Shown here: positions 52,958 to 62,945 of the stretch, piece by piece | Position numbering within the stretch: the first letter of the stretch is position 1 | Layout: each line of letters begins with the position of its first letter | NCBI RefSeq assembly: GCF_003709565.1 | Contig: NZ_QNRC01000005.1 | Coordinates: 62,001 to 126,000, forward strand | DNA length: 64,000 bases | Origin: Paracoccus sigandri | GTDB taxonomy: Bacteria; Pseudomonadota; Alphaproteobacteria; Rhodobacterales; Rhodobacteraceae | Direction of reading: 5' to 3' | The notes under the pieces: generated by a model | The model's database searches: none | The model's input: only the letters and a program-made list of their open reading frames with translations | Told to the model about the DNA's origin: nothing | Made by a program: the position numbers and the translations under genes

Positions 52958-53650
52958 CTAGGCCAGGGCCCGGGCAACCGCGGCCCGGCAATGAAGCTCG
53001 GTCGTGGAAAAGGCGGGAAGCGGCGAATCCTGCGGCGCAAGAAGCAGCGGAATTTCCGTGCAGGCGAAGGCGACGCAATCGGCGCCGCGCCGGCCCATAT
53101 CCGCGATGATCCGCTGATATTCCCTGCGCGTCTGGTCGCGAAAGCGGTTGTTGACCAGTTCCTCGTAGATGCTGTCATGGATGAGGCGTTTCTCCTCCTC
53201 GTCGGGAATGATCGCCTCCAGACCGCTGCGGGCCAGGATCTCGGGATAGAAATCGCTTTCCATCGTCTTGCGCACGCCGAGAATGGCCACTTTCCTCAGC
53301 CCCCTGGCCTTGATGGCCTGGGCCGTGACCTCGGCGATATGCAGGAAGCCGATGTCCAGGCCGGGCTGAAGCTCGGGGACGAAGCGATGCACGTCATTGC
53401 AGGTGATGACGATGAAATCGGCCCCGGCGGCCTGCAGGGCGCGGGCCGAGCGCCCGATCTGCGCGCAGGCGGCCCCTTCGTCGCCGCGCTCGATCACGGC
53501 ATCGACATATTCCTGCCGGTTGACGCTTTCCAGCACGATCCGGGCCGAGGCGACGCCGCCCGCCTGCGCCTGCGTCATCTCGTTGATGCGCTTGTAATAT
53601 TCGGCGGTAGAGACCCAGCTGAGCCCGCCGATCATCCCGATCTTCTTCAT
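52958..53650 (-). CDS. Aspartate/glutamate racemase family protein
   Basis: A 230-residue enzyme of the Asp/Glu racemase superfamily. It opens [20 protein letters not shown], has the first active-site Cys in [11 protein letters not shown] and the second in [12 protein letters not shown], the two-cysteine arrangement of racemases. It resembles the AspR/YgeA-like branch; I cannot choose between aspartate and broad-spectrum activity. Converges with the transglycosylase gene by a nine-base gap. priA lies upstream on the same strand. Confidence 0.88.
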   Translation of the reverse strand: MKKIGMIGGLSWVSTAEYYKRINEMTQAQAGGVASARIVLESVNRQEYVDAVIERGDEGAACAQIGRSARALQAAGADFIVITCNDVHRFVPELQPGLDIGFLHIAEVTAQAIKARGLRKVAILGVRKTMESDFYPEILARSGLEAIIPDEEEKRLIHDSIYEELVNNRFRDQTRREYQRIIADMGRRGADCVAFACTEIPLLLAPQDSPLPAFSTTELHCRAAVARALA

Positions 53651-53697
53651 CTGCAATGTCCTGTCCTGCCCGGCCGCCGCGATGGTGGCGAAGGCTC

Positions 53698-55905
53698 TCA
53701 CAAAAAACTCTGCGGGTCGATATCCACGGCCAGCCGCAGGTTCGTCGGCGGTCTGTGCGGGGCCAGCCAGTCGGCGATGGCGGCCTGGACGGGGGCCTGG
53801 CGAGGGGCGCGAATCAGCATCCGCATCCGGTAACGGCCGCGGATCCGGGCGATGGGGGCGGGCGCGGGACCCCACAGCTCGGCCCCCGCCTGATGCAGGG
53901 GGGCGGCGTTGGCGGCCAGATGGCGGGCGAAATCGGCCACCAGCTGCGGATCGGGATGGGACAGGATGATCCCCGCCAGCCGGCCGAAGGGCGGCATCCC
54001 GGCGGCCTGGCGCGCGGCCGCCTCGGCGTCCCAGAAGGCCTCGTCCCGGCCCGACAGGATCGCGCGGATCACCGCATGTTCGGGCTGGTGGGTCTGCAGC
54101 AGCGCCACCCCCGGCGCGGCCCCCGCCTGCCGCCCGGCCCGGCCCGCCACCTGCCGCATCAGCTGGAAGCTGCGTTCCGCCGCGCGCAGGTCGGCGCCCT
54201 GCAGGCCCAGATCGGCATCGATCACGCCGACCAGCGTCAGGCGCGGGAAGTTGTGGCCCTTGGCGACGATCTGGGTGCCGATGATGATGTCGGTATCGCC
54301 CGAGGCGATCTCGGCGATGGTTTCCTTCAGCGCGCGGGCCGAATGGAACAGGTCCGAGGACAGCACTGTCGCCTTCGCCTGCGGGAAGCGGGCGGCGACC
54401 TCCTCGGCGATGCGTTCGACGCCGGGGCCGATCGGGGCCAGCTTGCCCTCGACCCCGCAGGACGGGCAGGCGGTGGGGATCGGCCGCGTCTCGCCGCATT
54501 GATGGCAGACCAGGCGGTTCTGGAAGCGGTGCTCGACCATCCGCGCATCGCATTGGTGGCAGCCGATCTGCTCGCCGCAGGCGCGGCAGACGGTGACGGG
54601 GGCGAAACCGCGGCGGTTCAGGAACAGCAGCGACTGTTCGCCGCGCGCCAGCCGCGCCTCCACCGCCCGCGCCAGGCTGGGCGAGATCCAGCGGCCCGAT
54701 TGCATCTCCTCGGCGCGCAGGTCGATGGCGGCCATGTCGGGCAGTTCGGCCTCGCCATAGCGCGCGCGCAGGTCCAGCCGGCGATACTTGCCGCTGGCGG
54801 CGTTCACCCAGCTTTCCAAGGATGGCGTGGCCGAGGCCAGCACCACCTGCGCCCCGCCGATGGATGCCCGCAGCACCGCCATGTCGCGGGCGTTGTAGAA
54901 GACCACGTCCTCCTGCTTGTAGCTGCTGTCATGTTCCTCATCGACGACGATCAGGCCCAGGTCGCGAAACGGCAGGAACAGGGCCGAGCGCGCGCCGACG
55001 ACCAGCCCGACCTCGGCCCGCGCCGCCATGTGCCACAGCCGGCGGCGCTCGGTCCTTGTGATGCCGCTGTGCCATTCGCCGGGACGGGCGCCGAAACGGG
55101 CCTCGACGCGGTCCAGGAATTCCGCCGAGAGCGCGATTTCCGGCAGCAGCACCAGCGCCTGCCGGCCGCGCGAGAGGCATTCGGCGACGGCCTCCAGATA
55201 GACCTCGGTCTTGCCCGAGCCGGTGACGCCGCGCAGCAGCGTCGTGCCATAGCCGCCCGCCCGGATCGCCGCGCGCAAGGCCTCGGCGGCGGCCTGCTGG
55301 TCGGGCGCCAGGGGCTTGCCGGGGCGCAGGGGGTCCAGCCGGGGATAGGGCAGGTCGCGCGGCGCCTGGATCTCGGCCAGGGTGCCCTGCGCGACCAGCC
55401 CCTTGACCACCGACACGCCCACCCCGGCCAGCCCGGCCAGTTCCGATGCCGCGAAGCTGGCGCCGCCATGATCGGCGATCACCGCCATGACGCGGGCGCG
55501 GGCCTCGGTCATGCGCGCGGGCGGATCGCCTGCCGGGACGATCACCCGGCGGGCGGCGGGCGGCTGGTCCAGATCGGGGGCGCGCGTCGCCATGCGCAGC
55601 ACCAGGGGCGGCGGGGTCAGGGTATAGTCGGCGGCGCGGGTCAGGAATTCGATGAAGCCGGGCGCGAAGGGCTCGGCCTCCAGCGCGCGGATCACCGGGC
55701 GCAGCTTGGCGGCGTCGAAGCCGCCCTGCCCCTCGCCCATGACCAGCCCCAGGACCCGGCGCGGCCCCAGCGGGCACAGGACCAGCTGGCCCAGTCGCAC
55801 CCCGTCTTCCGGCGCCAGATAGTCCAGCAGCCCCACGGGTTCGCAGACCAGCACGCCGATGCGGCTGCGGGGCGGGAAGAAGGCGGGGGGCGCGGCGGGT
55901 CTCAT
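53698..55905 (-). CDS. priA: Primosomal protein N' (PriA helicase)
   Basis: A 735-residue replication-restart helicase. Motif I is [15 protein letters not shown], motif II is [15 protein letters not shown], with [11 protein letters not shown], the zinc-binding [13 protein letters not shown] and CPSCG segments, [12 protein letters not shown] and QVAGRAGRQ. The length fits the family. It diverges from the transaldolase gene with a gap of 123 bases. Confidence 0.96.
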   Translation of the reverse strand: MRPAAPPAFFPPRSRIGVLVCEPVGLLDYLAPEDGVRLGQLVLCPLGPRRVLGLVMGEGQGGFDAAKLRPVIRALEAEPFAPGFIEFLTRAADYTLTPPPLVLRMATRAPDLDQPPAARRVIVPAGDPPARMTEARARVMAVIADHGGASFAASELAGLAGVGVSVVKGLVAQGTLAEIQAPRDLPYPRLDPLRPGKPLAPDQQAAAEALRAAIRAGGYGTTLLRGVTGSGKTEVYLEAVAECLSRGRQALVLLPEIALSAEFLDRVEARFGARPGEWHSGITRTERRRLWHMAARAEVGLVVGARSALFLPFRDLGLIVVDEEHDSSYKQEDVVFYNARDMAVLRASIGGAQVVLASATPSLESWVNAASGKYRRLDLRARYGEAELPDMAAIDLRAEEMQSGRWISPSLARAVEARLARGEQSLLFLNRRGFAPVTVCRACGEQIGCHQCDARMVEHRFQNRLVCHQCGETRPIPTACPSCGVEGKLAPIGPGVERIAEEVAARFPQAKATVLSSDLFHSARALKETIAEIASGDTDIIIGTQIVAKGHNFPRLTLVGVIDADLGLQGADLRAAERSFQLMRQVAGRAGRQAGAAPGVALLQTHQPEHAVIRAILSGRDEAFWDAEAAARQAAGMPPFGRLAGIILSHPDPQLVADFARHLAANAAPLHQAGAELWGPAPAPIARIRGRYRMRMLIRAPRQAPVQAAIADWLAPHRPPTNLRLAVDIDPQSFL

Positions 55906-56028
55906 GACGGGCGGATAAAGCCGCGCGCGGGCGGCAGTTGCAAGTCCGGGGATCGGACGCGGCTCTTTCGGCGGACGGGTTTATGCGCTATCACACGGCG
56001 CGACTCTGCCAGCCAAGGGAACCGGGCC

Positions 56029-56682
56029 ATGAAATTCTTCGTCGACACCGCCGATACCGCCGCCATCAAGGAACTGAACGATCTGGGCATGGTGGACGGC
56101 GTGACCACCAACCCCTCGCTGATCCTGAAGGCCGGGCGCGACATCACCGAAGTCACCCGCGAGATCTGCCAGATGGTCGCGGGCCCCGTCAGCGCCGAGG
56201 TCGTGGCCGAGAAGGCCGAGGACATGATCCGCGAGGGCAAGGTGCTGGCCCAGATCGCCGACAACATCACCGTCAAGGTGCCGCTGACCTGGGACGGGCT
56301 GAAGGCCTGCCGCGCGCTGTCGGGTGACGGCCACAAGGTCAACGTGACGCTGTGCTTCAGCCCCGCCCAGGCGATCCTGGCCGCCAAGGCCGGGGCGACC
56401 TTCATCAGCCCCTTCATCGGGCGGCTGGACGACATCCACATTGACGGCATGGACCTGATCGCCGACATCCGCGAGATCTATGACAATTACGGCTTCGAGA
56501 CCGAGATCCTCGCCGCCTCGATCCGCAGCGTGAACCACATCATCGAGGCCGCCAAGATCGGCGCCGACGTCATCACCGCGCCGCCCTCGGTCATCAAGTC
56601 GATGGCGAACCATGTCTTGACCGACAAGGGCCTGGCGCAGTTCAATGCCGACTGGGCACAGACCGGCCAGAAGATCGGCTGA
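56029..56682 (+). CDS. Transaldolase / fructose-6-phosphate aldolase (TalC type)
   Basis: A 217-residue small transaldolase family enzyme. [32 protein letters not shown], the Schiff-base Lys in [36 protein letters not shown] and the C-terminal [15 protein letters not shown] are all intact. Length is that of TalC/FSA, not the larger TalB. It belongs to the pentose phosphate or related pathway. AAGGGA stands before the ATG at 56029. Confidence 0.95.
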   Translation: MKFFVDTADTAAIKELNDLGMVDGVTTNPSLILKAGRDITEVTREICQMVAGPVSAEVVAEKAEDMIREGKVLAQIADNITVKVPLTWDGLKACRALSGDGHKVNVTLCFSPAQAILAAKAGATFISPFIGRLDDIHIDGMDLIADIREIYDNYGFETEILAASIRSVNHIIEAAKIGADVITAPPSVIKSMANHVLTDKGLAQFNADWAQTGQKIG

Positions 56683-56717
56683 CCACCACCGCGAGGCCGG
56701 GCACGAGAGGGGCGAGG

Positions 56718-57398
56718 ATGACGGCAGTTCTGGATGATGTAACGCGCAAGAAACTGCTGGCCGATCCCGGCGTGATCCTGGGCGACAGGGACCTGATGCG
56801 GGCCCTTGTCGCCGCCCGCGAGGCCGAGATCGGCGACAATGTCATCGACATTCGCGGCCGCGCGATGGAGGCGCTGGAGGCGCGGCTGGACCGGCTGGAG
56901 CATACGCATGAAAGCGTGATCGCGGCCGCCTATGACAACCAGTCCGGCACCGCCGTGGTCCACCGCGCCGTCATCGCCCTGCTGGAGCCCGCCGATTTCG
57001 AGGGCGTGGCCGAGATCCTGCAATCCGAGATCGCGCCGATCCTGCGCGTCGAGACGCTGCGCCTGCTGCTGGAACGCGACCAGGCCCCCGACGACCTGCC
57101 CGAGGACGTGGCGGTCGTCCCCGACGGCGCCATCGCCCGCATCGCCAGCGCCGGGCGGCGCGCGCCGCGCGGCGACGACATCATCCTGCGCCCGGCCTCG
57201 CCGATCACCCAGCCGATCCACGGCCGCGCCGTCGCCTCGGAGGCGCTTCTGCCGATGGACCTGGGTCCCGGCCTGCCGCGCGCCATGTTCCTGATGGGCA
57301 GCGCCGACATCAACCGCTTCACCCCCGCGCAGGGCACCGACCTGTTGCGCTTTTTCGGGCAGGTGGGGCGGCTGATGCTGATGCGCTGGCTGGGATGA
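56718..57398 (+). CDS. DUF484 family protein
   Basis: A 226-residue GAF-like protein of the DUF484 family. LLADPGVILGDRDLMRALVAA near the start, VIDIRGRAMEALEARLDRLE and the C-terminal MGSADINRFTPAQGTDLLRFF are the conserved stretches. DUF484 genes stand before xerC in many proteobacteria; here the xerC start overlaps its stop by four bases (ATGA). The function is unknown. Confidence 0.88.
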   Translation: MTAVLDDVTRKKLLADPGVILGDRDLMRALVAAREAEIGDNVIDIRGRAMEALEARLDRLEHTHESVIAAAYDNQSGTAVVHRAVIALLEPADFEGVAEILQSEIAPILRVETLRLLLERDQAPDDLPEDVAVVPDGAIARIASAGRRAPRGDDIILRPASPITQPIHGRAVASEALLPMDLGPGLPRAMFLMGSADINRFTPAQGTDLLRFFGQVGRLMLMRWLG

Positions 57399-58345
57399 GC
57401 GGGGCGGGCGGAAAGCTGCCGCCCCCGCTGGCGCTGGCGCCCGCCATGTCGGACGCGCTTGCCCGCTGGCTGGAGACCGAGGCCGCGACGCGCGACCGTT
57501 CCCGCCACACCATCGCCGCCTATCAGGCCGACCTGCTGGCCTTCCTGTCCTTCCTGGGCGCCCATCACGGCGCCCCCGCCACGCCGAAATCGCTGGCCGG
57601 GCTGCGCCAGCCCGAGATGCGCGCCTTCGCCGCCAGCGAAAGGGCGCGCGGGCTGTCGGCGCGGTCCCTGGCGCGGCGGCAATCGGCGGTGCGCAGCTTC
57701 CTGCGCTGGATCTCGGACCGCGAGGGCCATGACCTCTCGGCCGCGCTGGCCGCACGCAGCCCGAAATACACCCGCTCGCTGCCCCGGCCGCTGACGCCGG
57801 ACCAGGCGCGGCAGGCGCTGGACATGGTGGCGGTCGATCACGACACGCCCTGGGTCGCGGCGCGCGACCTGGCGGTGATGACGCTGCTGTGGGGCTGCGG
57901 GCTGCGCATCTCCGAGGCGCTGGGGCTGGACGGGCGCGACTGGCCCTTCCGCGACGCGCTGGTGATCCGCGGCAAGGGCGGGCGCGAACGCCGGGTGCCG
58001 GTGCTGCCGGTCGCGCGCGACGCGGTGGCCGATTACCTGGCGCAATGCCCGTGGCGGCTGGCGCCCGACCAGCCGCTGTTTCGCGGCGTGCGCGGCGGCA
58101 GGCTGGCGCCGGGCAGCATCGAGGCCTCGATGCGCCGGGCCCGCGCGGTGCTGGGGCTGCCGCCCACCGCCACGCCCCATGCGCTGCGCCACAGCTTCGC
58201 CACGCATCTGCTGGCCGCCGGCGGCGACCTGCGCACGATCCAGGAGCTGCTGGGGCATGCCAGCCTGTCCACGACGCAGGTCTATACCGGGGTCGACGAC
58301 GCGCATCTGCTGGCGGTCTATCGCGCCGCCCATCCGCGCGGCTGA
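57395..58345 (+). CDS. xerC: Tyrosine recombinase XerC
   Basis: A 316-residue recombinase that resolves chromosome dimers with XerD at dif. The N-terminal SAM-like domain is followed by the catalytic residues Arg (GCGLRISEALGL), Lys (GKGGRERRVPVLP), His-x-x-Arg (HALRHSFATHLL), His (LLGHASLSTTQ) and Tyr (VYTGVDD). ATG at 57395 overlaps the DUF484 stop. XerC is distinguished from XerD here by its DUF484 neighbour and is therefore partly inferred. Confidence 0.93.
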   Translation: MSGAGGKLPPPLALAPAMSDALARWLETEAATRDRSRHTIAAYQADLLAFLSFLGAHHGAPATPKSLAGLRQPEMRAFAASERARGLSARSLARRQSAVRSFLRWISDREGHDLSAALAARSPKYTRSLPRPLTPDQARQALDMVAVDHDTPWVAARDLAVMTLLWGCGLRISEALGLDGRDWPFRDALVIRGKGGRERRVPVLPVARDAVADYLAQCPWRLAPDQPLFRGVRGGRLAPGSIEASMRRARAVLGLPPTATPHALRHSFATHLLAAGGDLRTIQELLGHASLSTTQVYTGVDDAHLLAVYRAAHPRG

Positions 58346-58399
58346 ACCGAACCGCGCGGCCCCTTCATGCGTTGAAGACCCAGCAATAAGAGGTATGCG

Positions 58400-58975
58400 A
58401 TGACCAATCACGCGATCTTCAACCGCCCGATGGATGCCGATGTCCCGCAGGGCTACGATCAGGCGGTGTTCGGCATGGGCTGCTACTGGGGCGCCGAGCG
58501 GCTGTTCTGGCGCCAGCACGGCGTCTGGCTGACCGAGGTGGGCTTTGCCGGCGGCCATGTCGAAAACCCCGGCTACGACCAGGTCAAGGCCGGCGACACG
58601 GGCCATGCCGAGGTGGTGCGCGTCGTCTTCGACAGCTCGCTGATCAGCTATGAGCGGCTGCTGAAGCTGTTCTGGGAAAACCACGACCCGACGCAGGGCG
58701 ACCGGCAGGGCCAGGACCTGGGCAGCCAGTATCGCAGCCTGATCATGGTCTTCAACCACAGCCAGCGCGCCGCCGCCGAGGCCTCGAAGATCTCCTATGG
58801 CAACCGGTTGGCGGTCGAAGGCTTCGCCGCCGTCACCACCGAGATCATCGACCCCGCGCCCTTCTGGCCCGGCCCCGAGGCGCATCAGCAATATCTGGAA
58901 AAGAACCCCGACGGTCATTGCGACCCGAAGGGGACCGGGGTAGAGGCCTCCATCCCCAACCCGGACCTGCCCTGA
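58400..58975 (+). CDS. msrA: Peptide methionine sulfoxide reductase MsrA
   Basis: A 191-residue enzyme repairing oxidised methionine (S-sulfoxide). The catalytic Cys is in FGMGCYWGAERLFW, with ENPGYDQVKAGDTGHAEVV and GSQYRSLIM downstream. No obvious resolving Cys is present near the end of this form, so reduction may proceed by another partner. Its stop shares one base with the prmA start, so they are coupled. Confidence 0.94.
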   Translation: MTNHAIFNRPMDADVPQGYDQAVFGMGCYWGAERLFWRQHGVWLTEVGFAGGHVENPGYDQVKAGDTGHAEVVRVVFDSSLISYERLLKLFWENHDPTQGDRQGQDLGSQYRSLIMVFNHSQRAAAEASKISYGNRLAVEGFAAVTTEIIDPAPFWPGPEAHQQYLEKNPDGHCDPKGTGVEASIPNPDLP

Positions 58976-59847
58976 TGCCCACCTTCACCGCGCTGACCCA
59001 TATCCAAGGCCGCGAGGCCGCCGAAGCCCTTGCCGAGGCTTGCGAGGACCTGACCCCCGAGCCGGTCGGCACCGGCGTCTTCGAGATCGAGGACGGTCTG
59101 GGCCGCTGGGAAGTCGGCGCCTATTTCACCGACAGCCCCGACGAGGTCGCGCTGGCCCTGCTGGCCGCCGCCCATGGCGCGCAGCCCTTCGCCGTCTCGG
59201 AACTGCCCGAGGTGGATTGGGTCGCCCATGTCCGGCGCGAGCTGACCCCGGTCCATGCCGGGCGCTTCTACGTCCATGGCAGCCATGACGCGGGCAGCGT
59301 CCCCGAGGGCGTCGAGGCGCTGTGCATCGAGGCCGCGATGGCCTTCGGCACCGGCCATCACAACACCACCAAGGGCTGCCTGGAGGCGCTGGACCGGCTG
59401 GCTGCCGAGGGGTGGCAGCCCCGGCGCATCGCCGATATCGGCTGCGGCACGGCGGTGCTGGCTATGGCCGCGGCGCGGGTCTGGCCGGTGACGGTGCTGG
59501 CCGGCGACATCGACCCGGTGGCGGTGGACACGGCCTCGGCCAACGTGATCGCCAACGGGCTGGACGGCCGCGTCCTCTGCGTCGAGGCCGTGGGCTTCGA
59601 CCACCCCCTGCTGGACGAGGCCGCGCCCTTCGACCTGGTGCTGGCCAATATCCTGAAGCAGCCGCTGATCGACCTGGCCCCCGAGATGGCGGCCCGCGTG
59701 GCCCCGGCCGGTCGCATCATCCTGTCGGGCATCCTGACCACCCAGGCCGACGAGGTCACAGAGGCCTATCGCGCCACCGGCTTCACGGATGTCCAGCGCA
59801 CCGACCTGGGCGAATGGTCCACACTGGTGATGTCGCGCGCGGGGTGA
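58975..59847 (+). CDS. prmA: Ribosomal protein L11 methyltransferase
   Basis: A 290-residue SAM-dependent methyltransferase. The catalytic domain shows AFGTGHHNTTKGCLEAL, the SAM-binding IADIGCGTAVLAMAAA, and the motif LANILKQPLIDLAPEM typical of PrmA. The N-terminal substrate-binding domain has the ferredoxin-like pattern. The ATG at 58975 overlaps the msrA stop. Its target, ribosomal protein L11, is known for the family. Confidence 0.93.
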   Translation: MPTFTALTHIQGREAAEALAEACEDLTPEPVGTGVFEIEDGLGRWEVGAYFTDSPDEVALALLAAAHGAQPFAVSELPEVDWVAHVRRELTPVHAGRFYVHGSHDAGSVPEGVEALCIEAAMAFGTGHHNTTKGCLEALDRLAAEGWQPRRIADIGCGTAVLAMAAARVWPVTVLAGDIDPVAVDTASANVIANGLDGRVLCVEAVGFDHPLLDEAAPFDLVLANILKQPLIDLAPEMAARVAPAGRIILSGILTTQADEVTEAYRATGFTDVQRTDLGEWSTLVMSRAG

Positions 59848-60007
59848 TCGCGGCGGCGCTGGTCGGGGTTGCGCGGGACGACCGGCACGATTTGCGTCGT
59901 CGTTCCTGCGGGAGGGTCGGGTTTGCGGACATACCGGACGTTGCAAAAAATCCCTTGCACCACCTTCGGGGCTATGGATTGCTCGGACCTCCAACAGGAG
60001 GAATGCA

Positions 60008-60646
60008 ATGTCTTTTGAACAATGGCTGGCCTTTGCGGCTGCGTCTGCCGTCTTGCTGGCAATCCCCGGTCCCACGATCTTGCTGGTGATCTCCTACGCA
60101 CTCGGGCACGGTAAAAAGGCGGCTGGCGCGACGGTCGGCGGCGTCGCTCTTGGCGATTTCACCGCCATGACGGCTTCCATGCTTGGCCTCGGGGCGCTGC
60201 TTGCGACCTCGGCCACGTTGTTCACCGTCTTGAAATGGATCGGGGCTGCCTATCTGATCTATCTTGGCGTGAAGCTCTGGCGCGCGCCGGTTTCGGTCGG
60301 CGAAGTCAGCGCGGATACGGAAACCCTGTCGAAAGACAGGCCGCTGCGGATTTTCCTGCACACCTATATCGTGACGGCGCTCAATCCGAAGAGCATCATC
60401 TTCTTCGTGGCCTTCCTGCCCCAGTTCCTGAACACTGCGCAGCCGGTGTTGCCACAGATGATCATCTTCGAGACCACATTCCTCGTTCTGGCGATCCTGA
60501 ACGCTGGCTTTTACGCGCTGATGGCGGCAATGGCCCGCAAATCGATCCGCAAGCCAAGCGTGCAGCAAGCGGTCAACCGTGTCGGTGGGTCTTTGATGAT
60601 CGCCGCGGGCGCGTTGGCCGCAGGCTGGAAGCGCGCCGCAACCTGA
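60008..60646 (+). CDS. LysE/RhtB family amino-acid exporter, atypical composition
   Basis: A 212-residue membrane protein with about six helices. It starts WLAFAAASAVLLAIPGPTILLVISY, with the family motif GPTIL, and contains GAAYLIYLGVKLWR and TALNPKSIIFFVAFLPQFL. Codons such as TCT, GCA, TTG and CTT are more frequent here than in its neighbours and GC is clearly lower, which suggests later acquisition. AGGAGG stands eight bases before the ATG. A long hairpin follows at 60659. Confidence 0.88.
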   Translation: MSFEQWLAFAAASAVLLAIPGPTILLVISYALGHGKKAAGATVGGVALGDFTAMTASMLGLGALLATSATLFTVLKWIGAAYLIYLGVKLWRAPVSVGEVSADTETLSKDRPLRIFLHTYIVTALNPKSIIFFVAFLPQFLNTAQPVLPQMIIFETTFLVLAILNAGFYALMAAMARKSIRKPSVQQAVNRVGGSLMIAAGALAAGWKRAAT

Positions 60647-60658
60647 CAACAGCAGCAG

Positions 60659-60692
60659 GACATATGAGGCACCTTTCGGTGTCCCATATGTC
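60659..60692 (+). terminator. Long hairpin after the LysE-type gene
   Basis: Arms GACATATGAGGCACC (60659-60673) and GGTGTCCCATATGTC (60678-60692) pair over 15 positions with one mismatch and one wobble around a TTTC loop. It starts 12 bases after the stop codon. There is no T-run, so termination efficiency is uncertain. Confidence 0.55.
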
Positions 60693-60762
60693 AGCAAGGG
60701 GCTCAAACCACCCCGCATCACGATCCGCGCGGCCCGCGGCGCCAGCCCCACCTCCAGACATG

Positions 60763-60795
60763 AAAAAACCCCCGCCGCGGCCGCTTCGGGGGTTC
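60763..60795 (-). terminator. Rho-independent terminator of the DUF1127 gene
   Basis: On the minus strand AACCCCCG (60795-60788 region) pairs with CGGGGGTT and is followed directly by TTTT (60767-60764). It lies about 20 bases after the DUF1127 stop codon. Confidence 0.85.
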
Positions 60796-60814
60796 GTTCG
60801 TCTGTCGCTGACGC

Positions 60815-61009
60815 TCAGTAGTGGCGCGCGATCCGCTCGATGTCGCCGCGGCACAGGCCGATATCGTCCAGTTCGCGGTCCGACAGGCGGCTCAGTTCGC
60901 GGCGCGTCACGCGGGTATCGTTCCACGCGCTCAGCATCGCCAGAACCTTTGCTACGACGCCATGAACGCCTCCGACAGCATAGCCGCGGTTCGTCTCAAT
61001 CGCCGACAT
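60815..61009 (-). CDS. DUF1127 family small protein
   Basis: A 64-residue basic protein ending with the DUF1127 signature ELSRLSDRELDDIGLCRGDIERIA. Members with this tail in Alphaproteobacteria are often strongly stress- or nutrient-regulated and some bind RNA; the role of this one is unknown. AGGTGA precedes the ATG. A strong terminator follows. The 178 bases upstream hold its likely promoter and are A+T-rich; no gene is seen there. Confidence 0.9.
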   Translation of the reverse strand: MSAIETNRGYAVGGVHGVVAKVLAMLSAWNDTRVTRRELSRLSDRELDDIGLCRGDIERIARHY

Positions 61010-61187
61010 TTCATCACCTGTTCATAAATTGCCCGATCCGTGGGCAGGTTTCGGATAGGCAGGATATAGATTGGGCATCCCGGAAAGAGTATCCCCGGAA
61101 GCGGCAAGGCCGATATGCAGTTTTCGCAGGGATCGCAAGGACTTCCGGGACCAGGAAAGGTCGCGGATGACGTCCCGGGCGTCGTTT

Positions 61188-61931
61188 TCAGGCGATGCGC
61201 TGCTGCCCGCCCCCGCGCCAGTCGCCCAAGGCTGCCTGCCACAGCGCGATTGCCGCTACGGCAGCCGTATCGGCGCGCAGGATTCGCGGCCCCAGACTCA
61301 GCCGCGTCACGAAGGGCAGGTCCGAGAGTTTCGCCCGCTCGGCCGGAGAGAAGCCGCCCTCGGGGCCGATCAGGATCGCCCAGGGACCGGCGGGCAGGCC
61401 GGCCAGGGTCTCGGCCGGGCCCGCCAGCGATTCGTCGGCCCAGAGGATGCGGCGCGCCGGGTCCCAGCCGGCCAGCAGGCGCGGCAGGGGCGCCAGATCC
61501 GCGACCTGGGGCACGAAGGTGCCGCCGCATTGCTCGGCCGCCTCGACGGCATGGGCCTGCAGCCGGTCCTGGCGGATCCGCTCGGAATTGGTGAACTCGG
61601 TCTGCACCGGCAGGATCCGCGCGCAACCCAGCTCGGCCGCCTTTTCCACGATGAAATCGGTGCGGGCCTTCTTGATCGGCGCGAACAGCAGCCACAGGTC
61701 GGGCGGGTCCTGCTGCGGCGCGCTCCGCGCCCCGGCCAGCAGGCTGCCGCCGCGCTTGGCCAGCTGCTCGATCCGCGCCGACCATTCGCCGTCGCGGCCG
61801 TTGAAGACCGACACCACATCGCCCGGCTTCTGCCGCATCACCCCCGACAGGTAATGCGCCTGCGCCGCGTCCAGGGGCACGGGTTGTCCCGGCGCAAGGG
61901 GGTGGTCTATGAACAGCCTGATCTTCGCCAT
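61188..61931 (-). CDS. rsmE: 16S rRNA (uracil1498-N3)-methyltransferase RsmE
   Basis: A 247-residue SPOUT methyltransferase. The N-terminal PUA-like domain (KIRLFIDHPL to VVSVFNG) is followed by the knotted domain with AILIGPEGGFSPAE and SLGPRILRADTAAVAAI, both diagnostic. The longer upstream frame on this strand has no support. Start at 61931 lies only 15 bases from the divergent ubiA start. Confidence 0.94.
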   Translation of the reverse strand: MAKIRLFIDHPLAPGQPVPLDAAQAHYLSGVMRQKPGDVVSVFNGRDGEWSARIEQLAKRGGSLLAGARSAPQQDPPDLWLLFAPIKKARTDFIVEKAAELGCARILPVQTEFTNSERIRQDRLQAHAVEAAEQCGGTFVPQVADLAPLPRLLAGWDPARRILWADESLAGPAETLAGLPAGPWAILIGPEGGFSPAERAKLSDLPFVTRLSLGPRILRADTAAVAAIALWQAALGDWRGGGQQRIA

Positions 61932-61946
61932 GATGGGGCCGACGCT

Positions 61947-62885
61947 ATGCAAAGCCGCGACGAAAGACCAGATGCCGTCATCGACGCGCCGGCCGGAAAC
62001 TGGGTGGACCGCCATGCCCCGGCCGCGTGGAGACCCTGGCTGCGCCTGTCCCGCGCCGACCGGCCGATCGGGACCTGGCTGCTGCTGCTGCCCTGCTGGT
62101 GGGGCGTCGGGCTGGCGATGATGGCGGACGGGCCGCGATGGTTCGACCTGTGGATCGTGATCGCCTGCGGTCTGGGGGCGCTGGTCATGCGCGGCGCGGG
62201 CTGCACCTGGAACGACATCACCGACCGCGACATCGACGCGAAGGTGGCGCGGACCCGCTCGAGGCCCCTGCCCTCGGGCCAGGTCACGCTGCGGGGCGCC
62301 TATGCCTGGCTGATCGCCCAGGGGCTGGTGGGCCTGGCGATCCTGCTGACGCTGGGTCCGGCGGCGATCTGGATGGGCGTCGCATCGCTGGCGCTGGTCG
62401 CGATCTATCCCTTCGCCAAGCGCTTCACCTGGTGGCCGCAGGTCTTCCTGGGCCTGGCCTTCAACTGGGGGGTGATGCTGGCCTATGCCGCGCATATGGG
62501 GCGGCTGGACCTGGCGCCGGTCGTCGCCTGGCTGGGCGGCATCGCCTGGACGATCTTCTACGACACGATCTATGCCCACCAGGATACCGAGGACGACGCG
62601 CTGATCGGCGTCAAGTCCACCGCGCGGCTGTTCGGCAAGGCCAGCCCCCGCATCCTGCTGGGCTTCGCCGCGCTGTCGGTGCTGCTGCTGGCGCTGGCCA
62701 TCGGGCTGACGGGTCGCAATCAGTTGATAGGCTTCACCGGACTGATCGGTTTCGCGGCGCATCTGCTGTGGCAGCTCAGGATTTTCGATCCCGATCAATC
62801 GCTTGTCTGCCTGCGGCTGTTCCGCTCGAACCGCGACGCGGGGCTGATCCTTGCGCTGTTTCTCGCCATTGCGGGGCTGGCGTGA
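61947..62885 (+). CDS. ubiA: 4-hydroxybenzoate polyprenyltransferase
   Basis: A 312-residue membrane prenyltransferase attaching the polyprenyl chain in ubiquinone synthesis. The first Asp-rich motif is NDITDRDIDAKVARTRSRPL, the second YDTIYAHQDTEDDALIGVKS, and about eight helices are visible. The N-terminal RPIGTWLLLLPCWWG is typical. It pairs with rsmE across a 15-base gap in divergent orientation. Confidence 0.95.
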   Translation: MQSRDERPDAVIDAPAGNWVDRHAPAAWRPWLRLSRADRPIGTWLLLLPCWWGVGLAMMADGPRWFDLWIVIACGLGALVMRGAGCTWNDITDRDIDAKVARTRSRPLPSGQVTLRGAYAWLIAQGLVGLAILLTLGPAAIWMGVASLALVAIYPFAKRFTWWPQVFLGLAFNWGVMLAYAAHMGRLDLAPVVAWLGGIAWTIFYDTIYAHQDTEDDALIGVKSTARLFGKASPRILLGFAALSVLLLALAIGLTGRNQLIGFTGLIGFAAHLLWQLRIFDPDQSLVCLRLFRSNRDAGLILALFLAIAGLA

Positions 62886-62945
62886 TTGCGCCGCAGGCAG
62901 CGCGGGGCTAGACCCGAGCGGCTTGCAACTGCCCAAGGTTTCCCA

